From an uncultured Verrucomicrobiales bacterium (GTDB taxonomy: Bacteria > Verrucomicrobiota > Verrucomicrobiia > Limisphaerales > JACDHS01): 8,250 nt of DNA. Under the pieces are notes generated by a model. That model saw only the letters and a list, made by a program, of their open reading frames with translations, was not told the DNA's origin and did no database searches. Location of the stretch: positions 1 to 8,250 of the forward strand of contig CALJZV010000622.1 in NCBI GenBank assembly GCA_937983475.1, in the 5' to 3' direction. The translations under genes were made by a program, and so were the position numbers. Of this stretch, positions 1 through 6,142 are shown one piece after another. Numbering within the stretch: the stretch's first letter is position 1; every line of letters begins with the position of its first letter.

Positions 1-55
1 GTGTGCCATTGTTGGTTCCGGCATGATCGGCGGTTGTTCCGTTCCCGGACCACCA
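1..55 (-). repeat. Direct repeat copy 2 (start of second LamG domain)
   Basis: These 55 bases are identical to 895-949. They encode WWSGNGTTADHAGTNNGT at residues 980-997. The repeat touches the left edge, so its true length is unknown. On its other side identity stops abruptly, although SGLVAWW versus SGLVGWW keeps the protein similarity going. The offset is 894 bp, exactly 298 codons. Confidence 0.95.
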
Positions 56-2992
56 TGCAACTAGACCGGAAGATACATTGGCGCATGTTGGCTCAGAAAC
101 GACTACCATGGCGTTGGAACTTACTGTTGAGCCAGCGGCATTGCTGACTATTGCTTTGTAGCTGCCTGCGTCGTTGGTGCTGACGTTGGATCGGCTTAAG
201 CTGGTATTGGTAGCGCCAACAATCGCATCGTCGTTGAAATACCATTGATAACTAAGCGTCCCCAACCCTATCGCTGAAACGGTGAAGCTGACGTCGGTTC
301 CTGTTGTGACGGACTGGCTTTGGGGATGCGATGTGATGATAGGGGGCTCATTGGAGCATTTGCCCTCCCGATCCGCGTTGTAAATGGACTGGATTTCCGG
401 AGCGGACAAAGCGCGGTTGTAAAAACTCAGTTCATCAATTGAGCCCCAAAAACTATTTCCAAGGGTATCTCCACGGGCTCCAATCGCAGGTGAAGTTCCA
501 AAAGTAAACCCGGGATTATAACTGTTTGCAGGGTAAGCAGTCCCGTTTACATAGAAAATAATCGTGCTGTTGGATTTGGTAAGAGCTACGTGGTGAAAAT
601 TTGTATCCGTAATTTGAACGCTCGAATTGACTTGGCTCGATCCCACTTTGCTCAAATACATAGTCCCGCTATTCAACAAACCAAATGCGTAACCTCCGGT
701 TCCGTAGCCAAAAATAAGCCCGCCATCGATACTTGATGAAACTTGATTGGTGTTATTTCTTCGAACCCAAGTTTCAATTGTAAAATCCTGTGTTTGCAGG
801 TTTGGTGCATTTGCAAGGCGAACGCCGTCACTAGTCCCATCAAAAACGAATCCTTGCCCCACCTTTCCTGAGGCGTAAGCAGTGTGTCCGAAAAGTGTGC
901 CATTGTTGGTTCCGGCATGATCGGCGGTTGTTCCGTTCCCGGACCACCAGCCCACCAAGCCTGAAGGTGGAGATGTGCAAACAGGCTGAACTGCCGCCAA
1001 GACGGCATTCGAGCTTTGCGCGGTTCCCCACGCATTGGAAACCACCACCGAATAGTTGGCTTCGTCGGCTTGTGAGACGCCGCTGATTTGAAGCATCGCT
1101 GTAGCGGCCCCAGAGATATTGCCGCCGTCGGAAATGGAACCCCCGTTTTTCCTCCAATGATAGCTGAGAGGGGCCGTTCCACTCGCGGCGACGCTAAACA
1201 AAGCCGTGCGGCCTACTATGACGTTCTGGCTGGAAGGTTGGCTGGTGATCGCCGGCGGGATTGCAATGGCCAAGACCGCATTGGAACTCAAGGTTGTTCC
1301 CAAGGTATTGGAAATTTCCACCGTAAAATTGCCCGCATGGCTTGGCCCGACATTGCTGACAGTCAGCGTAGGCGTGCCAACACCCGAATATGTGCCATCG
1401 TTCAGCAGATTGCTGCCATTTCTCTTCCATTGGTAGGAGAGGGTTTCGCCCGTGGCAGAGACGGTAAATAGCGCGGTTTGCCCGGAAAGCACGGATTGGT
1501 TTTGCGGTTGGAAGGTAATGACTGGTTGTCCAGGGACGGGAACCAGGTTTCTTAACAGGGAAATGTTGCCATTGCTGTAGTTGGCCAAAACCAAATCCGG
1601 CCTTCCATCATTGTCTATATCCCCAATGCTGATCCCGTGGGGATTGCCTCCGGTGCCGAAAGACAAACGAGGAGCAAAAGAGCCGGCCACCAAGGTTCCA
1701 TTGGTGCTGATATTTCGAAATACCGACGCCGAGTTGTTGATTTCGCTGACAGTGGCCAAATCCAATTTGCCGTCCCCGTCCAAATCTCCCATGGCGACAT
1801 CGTGGGTGCTGCCCCCCGTGGATAAATCAAACCGGGCGGCAAAGGAAACCGTCCCGGGAACACTGGTGTTTTTGAGCACGGAGATGGAGCCGCCGCCGTA
1901 AGTTGCCACAGCCAAGTCGGGCTTTCCGTCGTTGTCGAGATCGCCAATGACCACTCCTTGCGGGCGGGAAGCTGCCGCAAAATCCACTTTTGCCGCGAAA
2001 GCCAGAATGCCAGGCACACTGATGTTGCGCAAAATGGAGATGCTGGCACCGGTGTCGTTGGCCGTAACCAGATCGGGTTGGCCGTCGCCGTCCATGTCTC
2101 CAATGGCCACCCGTTCCGGCATCGCGCCAGTGGAAAAATCCATTCTGGAGGCGAACGAATTGGTATTGATGATGCCTGCCTCGCCTGTGTTTCGGAAAAT
2201 GGAAACGGTGCTTGAGGTGGCGTTGGCAACTGCCACGTCCGATCGACCATCGCCGTCCAGGTCGCCTATGGCCACGTTGTAAGGCTGGACTCCGGCCGCC
2301 AAGTCCACTTTTGCGGCAAAAATGATATTTTGATCGTTGGTGCTGATATTCCGGTAAATGGAAATGGTGTCTGAGGAGTGGTTGGCCGCCGCGAGGTCGA
2401 GTTTGCCATCCCCATCCACATCGCCGATGGTCAGGTACCGGGGGTTCAAGCCCACGGGCCAATCAATGTTGGTGGACAGAGTGCCGGCGGTGAAATTACC
2501 CGGTGAACCGAGATTTTTGAAAACCGACACGCTTGAAGCGCCGAAGTTGGCCACAACGACATCAATTTTGCCATCGCCATTGAGGTCCCCCAACTCAGTG
2601 CCCACCGGATTTGGGCCGACGTTATAATTGACCCGAGGTGCCATCGAGGAATTGGTGAAGGTGCCAATTGTGGGAAAAGTGACCACAAAAGCCCGGCGTG
2701 AGTAGGCGGTCAACCCGTTGGCGTTTACGGTCACCGGGGCGTACGTGGCCCCTGAAGGCACCTTGACCGTCAAATTAGTTGGCGTGGCCGTCAGCACTTC
2801 GGCTTTGGTCGCGCCGAAATAAACGGTGTTGTCCGGCGGCGTGGATGCAAAGTTGGTGCCGTGGATAGAAATAGTTGCATTCACTGGTTGTGAATATGAC
2901 GACAAGCTCGTAATCGTTGGGACAGAGCCAGTTGCTGAGAATCCAGCAAAAACAAGGGCCGCGCCTACGCAGAGTTGACTGAATGATTTCAT
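1..2992 (-). CDS. Giant secreted surface protein: IPT/TIG, seven FG-GAP repeats, Ig-like and LamG domains (C-terminus outside window)
   Basis: Uninterrupted reading frame of 997 codons from ATG at 2992 to the left edge, with no stop codon; the C-terminus is missing. The start is fixed by an in-frame TAA at 3014-3016 and a good ribosome binding site. Residues 1-23 form a signal peptide (MKSFSQLCVGAALVFAGFSA) without a lipobox. Residues 25-107 resemble an IPT/TIG domain (ISIHGTNF, VYFGATKAEV, LTVKVPSGA). Residues 119-484 hold seven FG-GAP/VCBS units with calcium-binding DxDxDG loops. Ig-like domains span about 491-577, 578-668 and 880-968, each with a core Trp (YQWKRNG, YHWRKNG, YQWYFND) and an ending such as AGNFTVEISN, but without the Ig cysteine pair. 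LamG spans about 678-875 (SGLVGWWSGNG to LSFYNRALS), and a second LamG begins at 976. Cys672, Cys879 and Cys970 flank the LamG units. By family analogy it is an extracellular binding or adhesion protein, possibly glycan-binding; the ligand is unknown. Its anchor, if any, lies beyond the window. Confidence 0.93.
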   Translation of the reverse strand, partial: MKSFSQLCVGAALVFAGFSATGSVPTITSLSSYSQPVNATISIHGTNFASTPPDNTVYFGATKAEVLTATPTNLTVKVPSGATYAPVTVNANGLTAYSRRAFVVTFPTIGTFTNSSMAPRVNYNVGPNPVGTELGDLNGDGKIDVVVANFGASSVSVFKNLGSPGNFTAGTLSTNIDWPVGLNPRYLTIGDVDGDGKLDLAAANHSSDTISIYRNISTNDQNIIFAAKVDLAAGVQPYNVAIGDLDGDGRSDVAVANATSSTVSIFRNTGEAGIINTNSFASRMDFSTGAMPERVAIGDMDGDGQPDLVTANDTGASISILRNISVPGILAFAAKVDFAAASRPQGVVIGDLDNDGKPDLAVATYGGGSISVLKNTSVPGTVSFAARFDLSTGGSTHDVAMGDLDGDGKLDLATVSEINNSASVFRNISTNGTLVAGSFAPRLSFGTGGNPHGISIGDIDNDGRPDLVLANYSNGNISLLRNLVPVPGQPVITFQPQNQSVLSGQTALFTVSATGETLSYQWKRNGSNLLNDGTYSGVGTPTLTVSNVGPSHAGNFTVEISNTLGTTLSSNAVLAIAIPPAITSQPSSQNVIVGRTALFSVAASGTAPLSYHWRKNGGSISDGGNISGAATAMLQISGVSQADEANYSVVVSNAWGTAQSSNAVLAAVQPVCTSPPSGLVGWWSGNGTTADHAGTNNGTLFGHTAYASGKVGQGFVFDGTSDGVRLANAPNLQTQDFTIETWVRRNNTNQVSSSIDGGLIFGYGTGGYAFGLLNSGTMYLSKVGSSQVNSSVQITDTNFHHVALTKSNSTIIFYVNGTAYPANSYNPGFTFGTSPAIGARGDTLGNSFWGSIDELSFYNRALSAPEIQSIYNADREGKCSNEPPIITSHPQSQSVTTGTDVSFTVSAIGLGTLSYQWYFNDDAIVGATNTSLSRSNVSTNDAGSYKAIVSNAAGSTVSSNAMVVVSEPTCANVSSGLVAWWSGNGTTADHAGTNNGT
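895..949 (-). repeat. Direct repeat copy 1 (start of first LamG domain)
   Basis: Perfect match to 1-55, in the same reading frame, encoding the first beta-strand region of the LamG domain at residues 682-699. There are no synonymous differences across 18 codons, whereas the Ig-like domains around it differ strongly from one another. This suggests a recent duplication or gene conversion of LamG units. Confidence 0.95.
1541..2650 (-). repeat. Seven tandem FG-GAP/VCBS repeats within the surface protein gene
   Basis: Seven protein-level units of 52-55 residues. Each begins with a calcium-loop motif and continues with a strand of the type ISIxRNIS. The first Asp of each loop falls at residues 136, 191, 244, 299, 351, 403 and 458. 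The loops read GDLNGDGK, GDVDGDGK, GDLDGDGR, GDMDGDGQ, GDLDNDGK, GDLDGDGK and GDIDNDGR. Such repeats form the blades of integrin-alpha-like beta-propellers, and seven is the number in a closed propeller. The DNA repeats are clearly related but divergent, so this is an old duplication. Confidence 0.92.
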
Positions 2993-3000
2993 GCCGCTTT

Positions 3001-3007
3001 TTCCTTC
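3001..3007 (-). promoter_or_regulatory. Ribosome binding site of the surface protein gene
   Basis: On the minus strand GAAGGAA lies 8 bases upstream of the ATG at 2992. It is a strong Shine-Dalgarno match and supports that start. It contrasts with gmd, purQ and purL, which show no comparable site. Confidence 0.8.
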
Positions 3008-3094
3008 GTGTTGTTAGGTAAAAACCAAGAGGATTGCCTCGCCCAGATTGGTTGTTACGTGATTTTTGTTTGAAGCTATCAGAATCCCCGCGCC

Positions 3095-3130
3095 GGGAAA
3101 AATCAAGTGAAATTTCCAGCAATTTTTCCC
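3095..3130. promoter_or_regulatory. Inverted repeat between gmd and the surface protein gene
   Basis: Perfect 9-bp arms GGGAAAAAT (3095-3103) and ATTTTTCCC (3122-3130) with an 18-base spacer. The spacer contains a small palindrome, GAAATTTC. The element lies about 105-140 bp upstream of the surface protein start and about 85-120 bp downstream of the gmd stop. No U-tract follows on the minus strand, so it is not a classic intrinsic terminator. It could be an operator or a transcript-end hairpin for gmd. Nothing else was recognised in the gap 2993-3214, and no convincing -10/-35 pair was found. Confidence 0.4.
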
Positions 3131-3214
3131 CCGAAAATAAGAGGTGAAAATTGTAGGTAAAGACCTTATCGGGGCCGAAAAAGCAGAATCGGGCAGTTGT
3201 CCTTGCGCTCGCAG

Positions 3215-4228
3215 TTACCCCACCACTTTGATGCGGCCTTCGCGGTGGTCTTTGAGCAACTTGACATCCGCGTCCACCATCAGTTTGACCAGGTCCTCAA
3301 ACTTGGTCTTGGGCTCCCAACCGAGTTGGCGTTTGGCCTTGGCGTAGTCGCCGATGAGCAGGTCCACCTCCGCCGGACGGTAATAGCGCGGGTCAATTTC
3401 CACATGCTTTTTCCAGTCCAGGCCGACGTGACCAAACGCCACTTCCAGAAATTCCCTCACGGAGTGGGTTTCATTGGTCGCGATCACGTAATCATCGGGT
3501 TTGTCCTGCTGGAGCATCAGCCACATGGCCTCCACGTATTCCTTGGCAAAACCCCAGTCGCGCTTGGCGTCGAGGTTGCCCAAATAGAGCTTTTCCTGAA
3601 GGCCCGCCAAAATATGCGCCACCGCGCGGGTGATTTTGCGCGTGACAAAGGTCTCGCCGCGCCGGGGCGACTCGTGGTTGAACAAAATCCCGTTGCACGC
3701 GTAAAGGCCGTAGGACTCGCGATAATTCACCGTGATCCAGTAGGCATACACCTTGGCGCAACCGTATGGGCTGCGAGGGTAAAAGGGCGTCTCCTCGGTC
3801 TGTGGCACGGCCATGACCTTGCCGTACATTTCGCTGGAGGATGCCTGGTAAAACCGGGGTTTCAGTCCCGCCTCGCGAATGGCTTCCAAGAGCCGGATGG
3901 CTCCGGTGGCGGTGATGTCCGTGGTGTATTCGGGACAGTCAAAGCTCACGCGCACATGGCTTTGCGCGGCGAGATTGTAAATTTCATCGGGCTGAATGCT
4001 GGCCAGCAGCCGCGCCAGCGCACTGGCGTCGCTCAAATCACCATAATGGAGGAAGAGCCGGGTGTGACTGGCATGGGGGTCGGAGTAAATCGGTTCCAGG
4101 CGTCCGGTGTTGAACGTGCTGGCGCGCCGGATGAGGCCATGCACTTCGTAGCCTTTGGACAACAACAGTTCGGCCAGGTAGGAACCGTCCTGGCCGGTAA
4201 TTCCCGTAATCAGGGCTTTCTTTGCCAT
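3215..4228 (-). CDS. gmd: GDP-mannose 4,6-dehydratase
   Basis: Cytoplasmic enzyme that converts GDP-D-mannose to GDP-4-keto-6-deoxy-D-mannose using bound NADP, the first step toward GDP-L-fucose, GDP-D-rhamnose and related sugars for surface polysaccharides. The 337-residue length is within the family range. It is an extended short-chain dehydrogenase with a Rossmann motif GITGQDG (residues 9-15), NLAAQSHV (85-92), the catalytic region SSSEMYGK (130-137), the YxxxK pair Tyr155/Lys159, and the signature segments FNHESPRRGE (183-192) and RDWGFAKEYVEAMW (223-236). The start leaves the usual short N-terminus (MAKKALITG). No Shine-Dalgarno sequence precedes it; the leader reads CTTTGCCCCCTT. No GDP-fucose synthase or rhamnose reductase gene is adjacent, so the final sugar cannot be named. 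It is divergent from purS and lies upstream of the surface protein gene on the same strand. Confidence 0.97.
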   Translation of the reverse strand: MAKKALITGITGQDGSYLAELLLSKGYEVHGLIRRASTFNTGRLEPIYSDPHASHTRLFLHYGDLSDASALARLLASIQPDEIYNLAAQSHVRVSFDCPEYTTDITATGAIRLLEAIREAGLKPRFYQASSSEMYGKVMAVPQTEETPFYPRSPYGCAKVYAYWITVNYRESYGLYACNGILFNHESPRRGETFVTRKITRAVAHILAGLQEKLYLGNLDAKRDWGFAKEYVEAMWLMLQQDKPDDYVIATNETHSVREFLEVAFGHVGLDWKKHVEIDPRYYRPAEVDLLIGDYAKAKRQLGWEPKTKFEDLVKLMVDADVKLLKDHREGRIKVVG

Positions 4229-4371
4229 AAGGGGGCAAAGATTTCGGCAACATTCTTTTTATGGCAAGCCTGAAGTAAAAAATCATGGCGACGAATTCAA
4301 ACCAAGAAAAAACTCGCCTCTCTTTGAGGATGATTTAAACATCACGCCGGTTGCCGAGAGCAACGTGATTC
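4229..4371. promoter_or_regulatory. Divergent control region of gmd and purS
   Basis: This 143-bp gap separates two genes transcribed away from each other, so it should hold the promoter of gmd (minus) and that of the purine genes (plus). This is inferred from layout: no -10/-35 pair of good quality was found on either strand. It is fairly A+T-rich around 4251-4340. A purine run GAGAG at 4356-4360 sits 11 bases before the purS ATG and may be a weak ribosome binding site. No purine riboswitch-like or PurR-box-like sequence was recognised. Confidence 0.4.
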
Positions 4372-4611
4372 ATGAAAGCCAAAATCATCATTACTCCTAA
4401 GAAAGCGGTCCTCGACCCCCAGGGCAAAACCGTCCAGAACGCCCTCGAACACATGGGTTACACCGGAGTCGGCGCGGTGCATGTCGGCAAATACCTCGAA
4501 ATCGAACTGCCCGCCGGAGACAAGGAACTGTGGCGCAAGCAGATTGACGATGCCTGCCACAAGCTCCTGAGCAACCCGGTCATTGAGGATTACAAGTTTG
4601 AAATTGAATGA
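4372..4611 (+). CDS. purS: FGAM synthase subunit PurS
   Basis: Small subunit of the split formylglycinamidine ribonucleotide synthase, fourth step of de novo purine synthesis. PurS dimers bridge PurQ and PurL and help pass ammonia between them. The 79 residues match the usual length of about 80. The family pattern is clear: a strand with MKAKIIITPKKAVLDPQGK, a helix with NALEHMGYTGV, a strand with VHVGKYLEIEL and an acidic, C-terminal NPVIEDYKFEIE. It is the first purine gene of the cluster, 106 bp before purQ. The start is set by the conserved N-terminus, and the ribosome binding site is weak. Confidence 0.95.
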   Translation: MKAKIIITPKKAVLDPQGKTVQNALEHMGYTGVGAVHVGKYLEIELPAGDKELWRKQIDDACHKLLSNPVIEDYKFEIE

Positions 4612-4616
4612 CCTTT

Positions 4617-4700
4617 AAAATTTACGATTTGCGATCTGTGATTTACGCGCGAACTTGTTAGCCCGCGCGGCCAATCTTTGGAGCGCGACAATCGTAAATC
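4617..4700. repeat. Inverted-repeat element in the purS-purQ gap
   Basis: ATTTACGATT at 4620-4629 is perfectly complementary to AATCGTAAAT at 4690-4699. A second left copy, GATTTACG at 4640-4647, can also pair with CGTAAATC at 4693-4700, so two alternative stems compete for one right arm. Inside lie CGCGCG at 4646-4651 and 4664-4669, which can form an inner hairpin with a 12-base loop. The element fills nearly the whole gap. It could be an intergenic palindromic repeat of a dispersed family, or an RNA structure that tunes expression of purS relative to purQ. Confidence 0.65.
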
Positions 4701-4717
4701 GAAACTCTTAAATCCGA

Positions 4718-5431
4718 ATGAACTTTGCTGTTCTCCAATTTCCCGGCTCCAATTGCGACCAGGACTGCGTCCATGTGGTGAAGAACGTGCTCGGCCAGTC
4801 CGCGCGTCTGGTCTGGCACAAGGACAATTCGCTTGCCGGCTTTGACGCCGTGCTGGTTCCTGGCGGCTTCAGCTACGGCGATTATCTCCGCACCGGCGCC
4901 ATTGCCCGCTTCAGTCCGATCATGGGCGCGGTGCAGCAGTTTGCCGCCAACGGCGGGCCGGTGCTGGGCATCTGCAACGGGTTCCAGATTCTCTGCGAAG
5001 CAGGTCTATTGCCCGGCGCGCTCATCCGCAACCGCTCGCTTCAGTTCCGTTGCGAGAATGTTTTCCTGAAGACCGCCACGGCCGATTCGCCGTTCACCAG
5101 CAAAATTCCGACGGACAAGCTGATGCGCGTCCCCATCGCGCACGGCGAAGGCTGTTACTTCGCCGATGAGCCGACTTTGGAGAAATTAAAAGCCAACCGG
5201 CAGATTCTCTGGCAATACGTCAACGCCTTGGGCGAAGCCACCGACCAGGCCAACCCGAACGGCTCGGTCTTCAACATCGCCGGCGTCTGCAACGAGGCGC
5301 GGAATGTTGCCGGGCTGATGCCGCATCCCGAACGCGCCAGCGAGGCGGTTCTTGGCTGCGCCGACGGAAAACTGATTTTTGAAAGCCTGGTTGCGTGGTT
5401 GGAGAATCGCACAGCAGTGAAGGCTGCGTGA
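4718..5431 (+). CDS. purQ: FGAM synthase glutaminase subunit PurQ
   Basis: Class I glutamine amidotransferase that releases ammonia from glutamine for PurL in the PurSQL complex. The 237-residue length fits the family (about 225-240). Visible features are the N-terminal strand FAVLQFPGSNCDQD, the loop VLVPGGFSYGDYLRTGAIA (46-64), the nucleophile elbow GICNGFQ with Cys86, and the His-Glu pair in MPHPERAS (His203, Glu205). All three triad residues are present. The GSNCD motif near the N-terminus marks PurQ among amidotransferases. No Shine-Dalgarno sequence is visible; the leader reads ACTCTTAAATCCGA. The gap to the following antitoxin gene is 49 bp. Confidence 0.97.
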   Translation: MNFAVLQFPGSNCDQDCVHVVKNVLGQSARLVWHKDNSLAGFDAVLVPGGFSYGDYLRTGAIARFSPIMGAVQQFAANGGPVLGICNGFQILCEAGLLPGALIRNRSLQFRCENVFLKTATADSPFTSKIPTDKLMRVPIAHGEGCYFADEPTLEKLKANRQILWQYVNALGEATDQANPNGSVFNIAGVCNEARNVAGLMPHPERASEAVLGCADGKLIFESLVAWLENRTAVKAA

Positions 5432-5480
5432 CGTTCTTCAACATCCTTGTGGAAATACGGGAAATGTTTAGAGTTTAACC

Positions 5481-5702
5481 ATGAGCTATCTGACCGTCGA
5501 AGTTGAGTTTAAGCAGGGCAAAATCGTGCCCAAAGAGCCAGAGAAATTGCCCCAAAGCGGCAAGGGCCTGCTTACTATTTTGTCGGAAAAAGGGCATGGT
5601 ACGCTCGAAGCCAAAAGGATCGAACTCCCTTTGATTCGCGGAGACGGCAGCCGCATCATTAATCCTACGCCTGAGCAACTAGATGCCAGCCTCTGGGATT
5701 AA
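5481..5702 (+). CDS. Putative antitoxin of a VapBC-like module
   Basis: A 73-residue protein directly upstream of a PIN-domain toxin and overlapping it by 20 bp, the standard layout of an antitoxin with its toxin. The N-terminus (VEVEFKQGKIVPKEPEKLP) resembles by eye the beta-hairpin of AF2212-like (DUF104-type) antitoxins. The C-terminus (INPTPEQLDASLWD) is acidic with a terminal Trp and is the likely toxin-binding tail. No clear helix-turn-helix or ribbon-helix-helix was seen, so autoregulation by DNA binding is uncertain. The ribosome binding site is weak. The role is inferred mainly from the partner gene. Base composition is lower in G+C than in the flanking purine genes. Confidence 0.75.
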   Translation: MSYLTVEVEFKQGKIVPKEPEKLPQSGKGLLTILSEKGHGTLEAKRIELPLIRGDGSRIINPTPEQLDASLWD

Positions 5703-6123
5703 GCTGCTGGATGCCAATGTGTGGCTTGCGCTGGCCTTTGGTGATCATCGGCATCACGGACAGGCCAAGGTTTGGTTTTCATCTCAAACCGACGCATCTT
5801 GCGCACTCTGCCGCATCACCCAGATGGCGCTGCTCCGGCATCTGACAAACTCAAGAATCATGGGAAAATTCGTCCAGAGCCAGCAATCTGCATGGAGCAT
5901 CTACGATGCCTTGTCGGGCGACCCTCGGGTGATTTTCCTGCACGAACCACCCGGGCTGGATTCTACTTTTCGACGTTTTGCAAATTTGAGTGCATCCGGA
6001 CTGGAACGCTGGGCAGATGCTTATCTCGCATCTTTTGCCGACATATCACACAGCCAACTGGTGACATTTGACCAGGGTTTCAATCGCTTTACAGGACTCG
6101 ACTTGCTTGTTTTGCAATCCTGA
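5683..6123 (+). CDS. vapC: PIN-domain ribonuclease toxin, VapC type
   Basis: A 146-residue PIN-domain protein, probably a Mg2+-dependent RNase that cleaves tRNA or rRNA when freed from its antitoxin. Typical features are LLDANVWLAL with Asp10, the HHGQAKVWF segment (24-32), ITQMALLRHLTN (45-56), WADAYLASFA with Asp112, and LVTFDQGF with Asp130. Where many VapC proteins have the second acidic residue there is Gln47; this matches my recollection of the Mycobacterium-type subfamily (TIGR00028-like), so it need not mean loss of activity. The ATG lies inside the antitoxin gene, which suggests translational coupling; no other in-frame ATG occurs before codon 48. It ends 19 bp before purL. Its target RNA cannot be told from sequence. 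Confidence 0.9.
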   Translation: MPASGIKLLDANVWLALAFGDHRHHGQAKVWFSSQTDASCALCRITQMALLRHLTNSRIMGKFVQSQQSAWSIYDALSGDPRVIFLHEPPGLDSTFRRFANLSASGLERWADAYLASFADISHSQLVTFDQGFNRFTGLDLLVLQS

Positions 6124-6142
6124 GTTTTTCTTTCCCTTCTAA

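Noticed and set aside
673..1182. 169-codon minus-strand frame
   Set aside because: It lies in a different frame from the Ig-LamG reading frame, which is continuous here and shows clear domain motifs.
1615..2462. Two overlapping 211-codon minus-strand frames
   Set aside because: They are out-of-frame shadows of the FG-GAP region. Their Trp/Arg/Pro-rich translations repeat because the underlying DNA repeats, while the true frame runs through without stops.
1541..2650. Regular periodicity that might suggest a CRISPR array
   Set aside because: The period is about 160 bp, the repeats are divergent, and they encode FG-GAP units in frame.
3071..3110. Possible promoter of the surface protein gene (TTGATT, 17 bases, TCTGAT on the minus strand)
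   Set aside because: The match to the -10 consensus is poor, and such pairs are common by chance in this region.
2775..3122. Possible longer start for the surface protein (115-codon frame covering the upstream gap)
   Set aside because: It is out of frame with the real gene. An in-frame TAA at 3014-3016 and the ribosome binding site fix the start at 2992.
3095..3130. Rho-independent terminator for gmd
   Set aside because: The stem is A/T-rich in its inner half, the loop is long, and no U-tract follows on the minus strand; kept only as an inverted repeat.
3197..4273. Open frame of 358 codons on the plus strand, opposite gmd
   Set aside because: It is antisense to a gene with complete family motifs, has no recognisable domain, and is explained by the codon bias of gmd.
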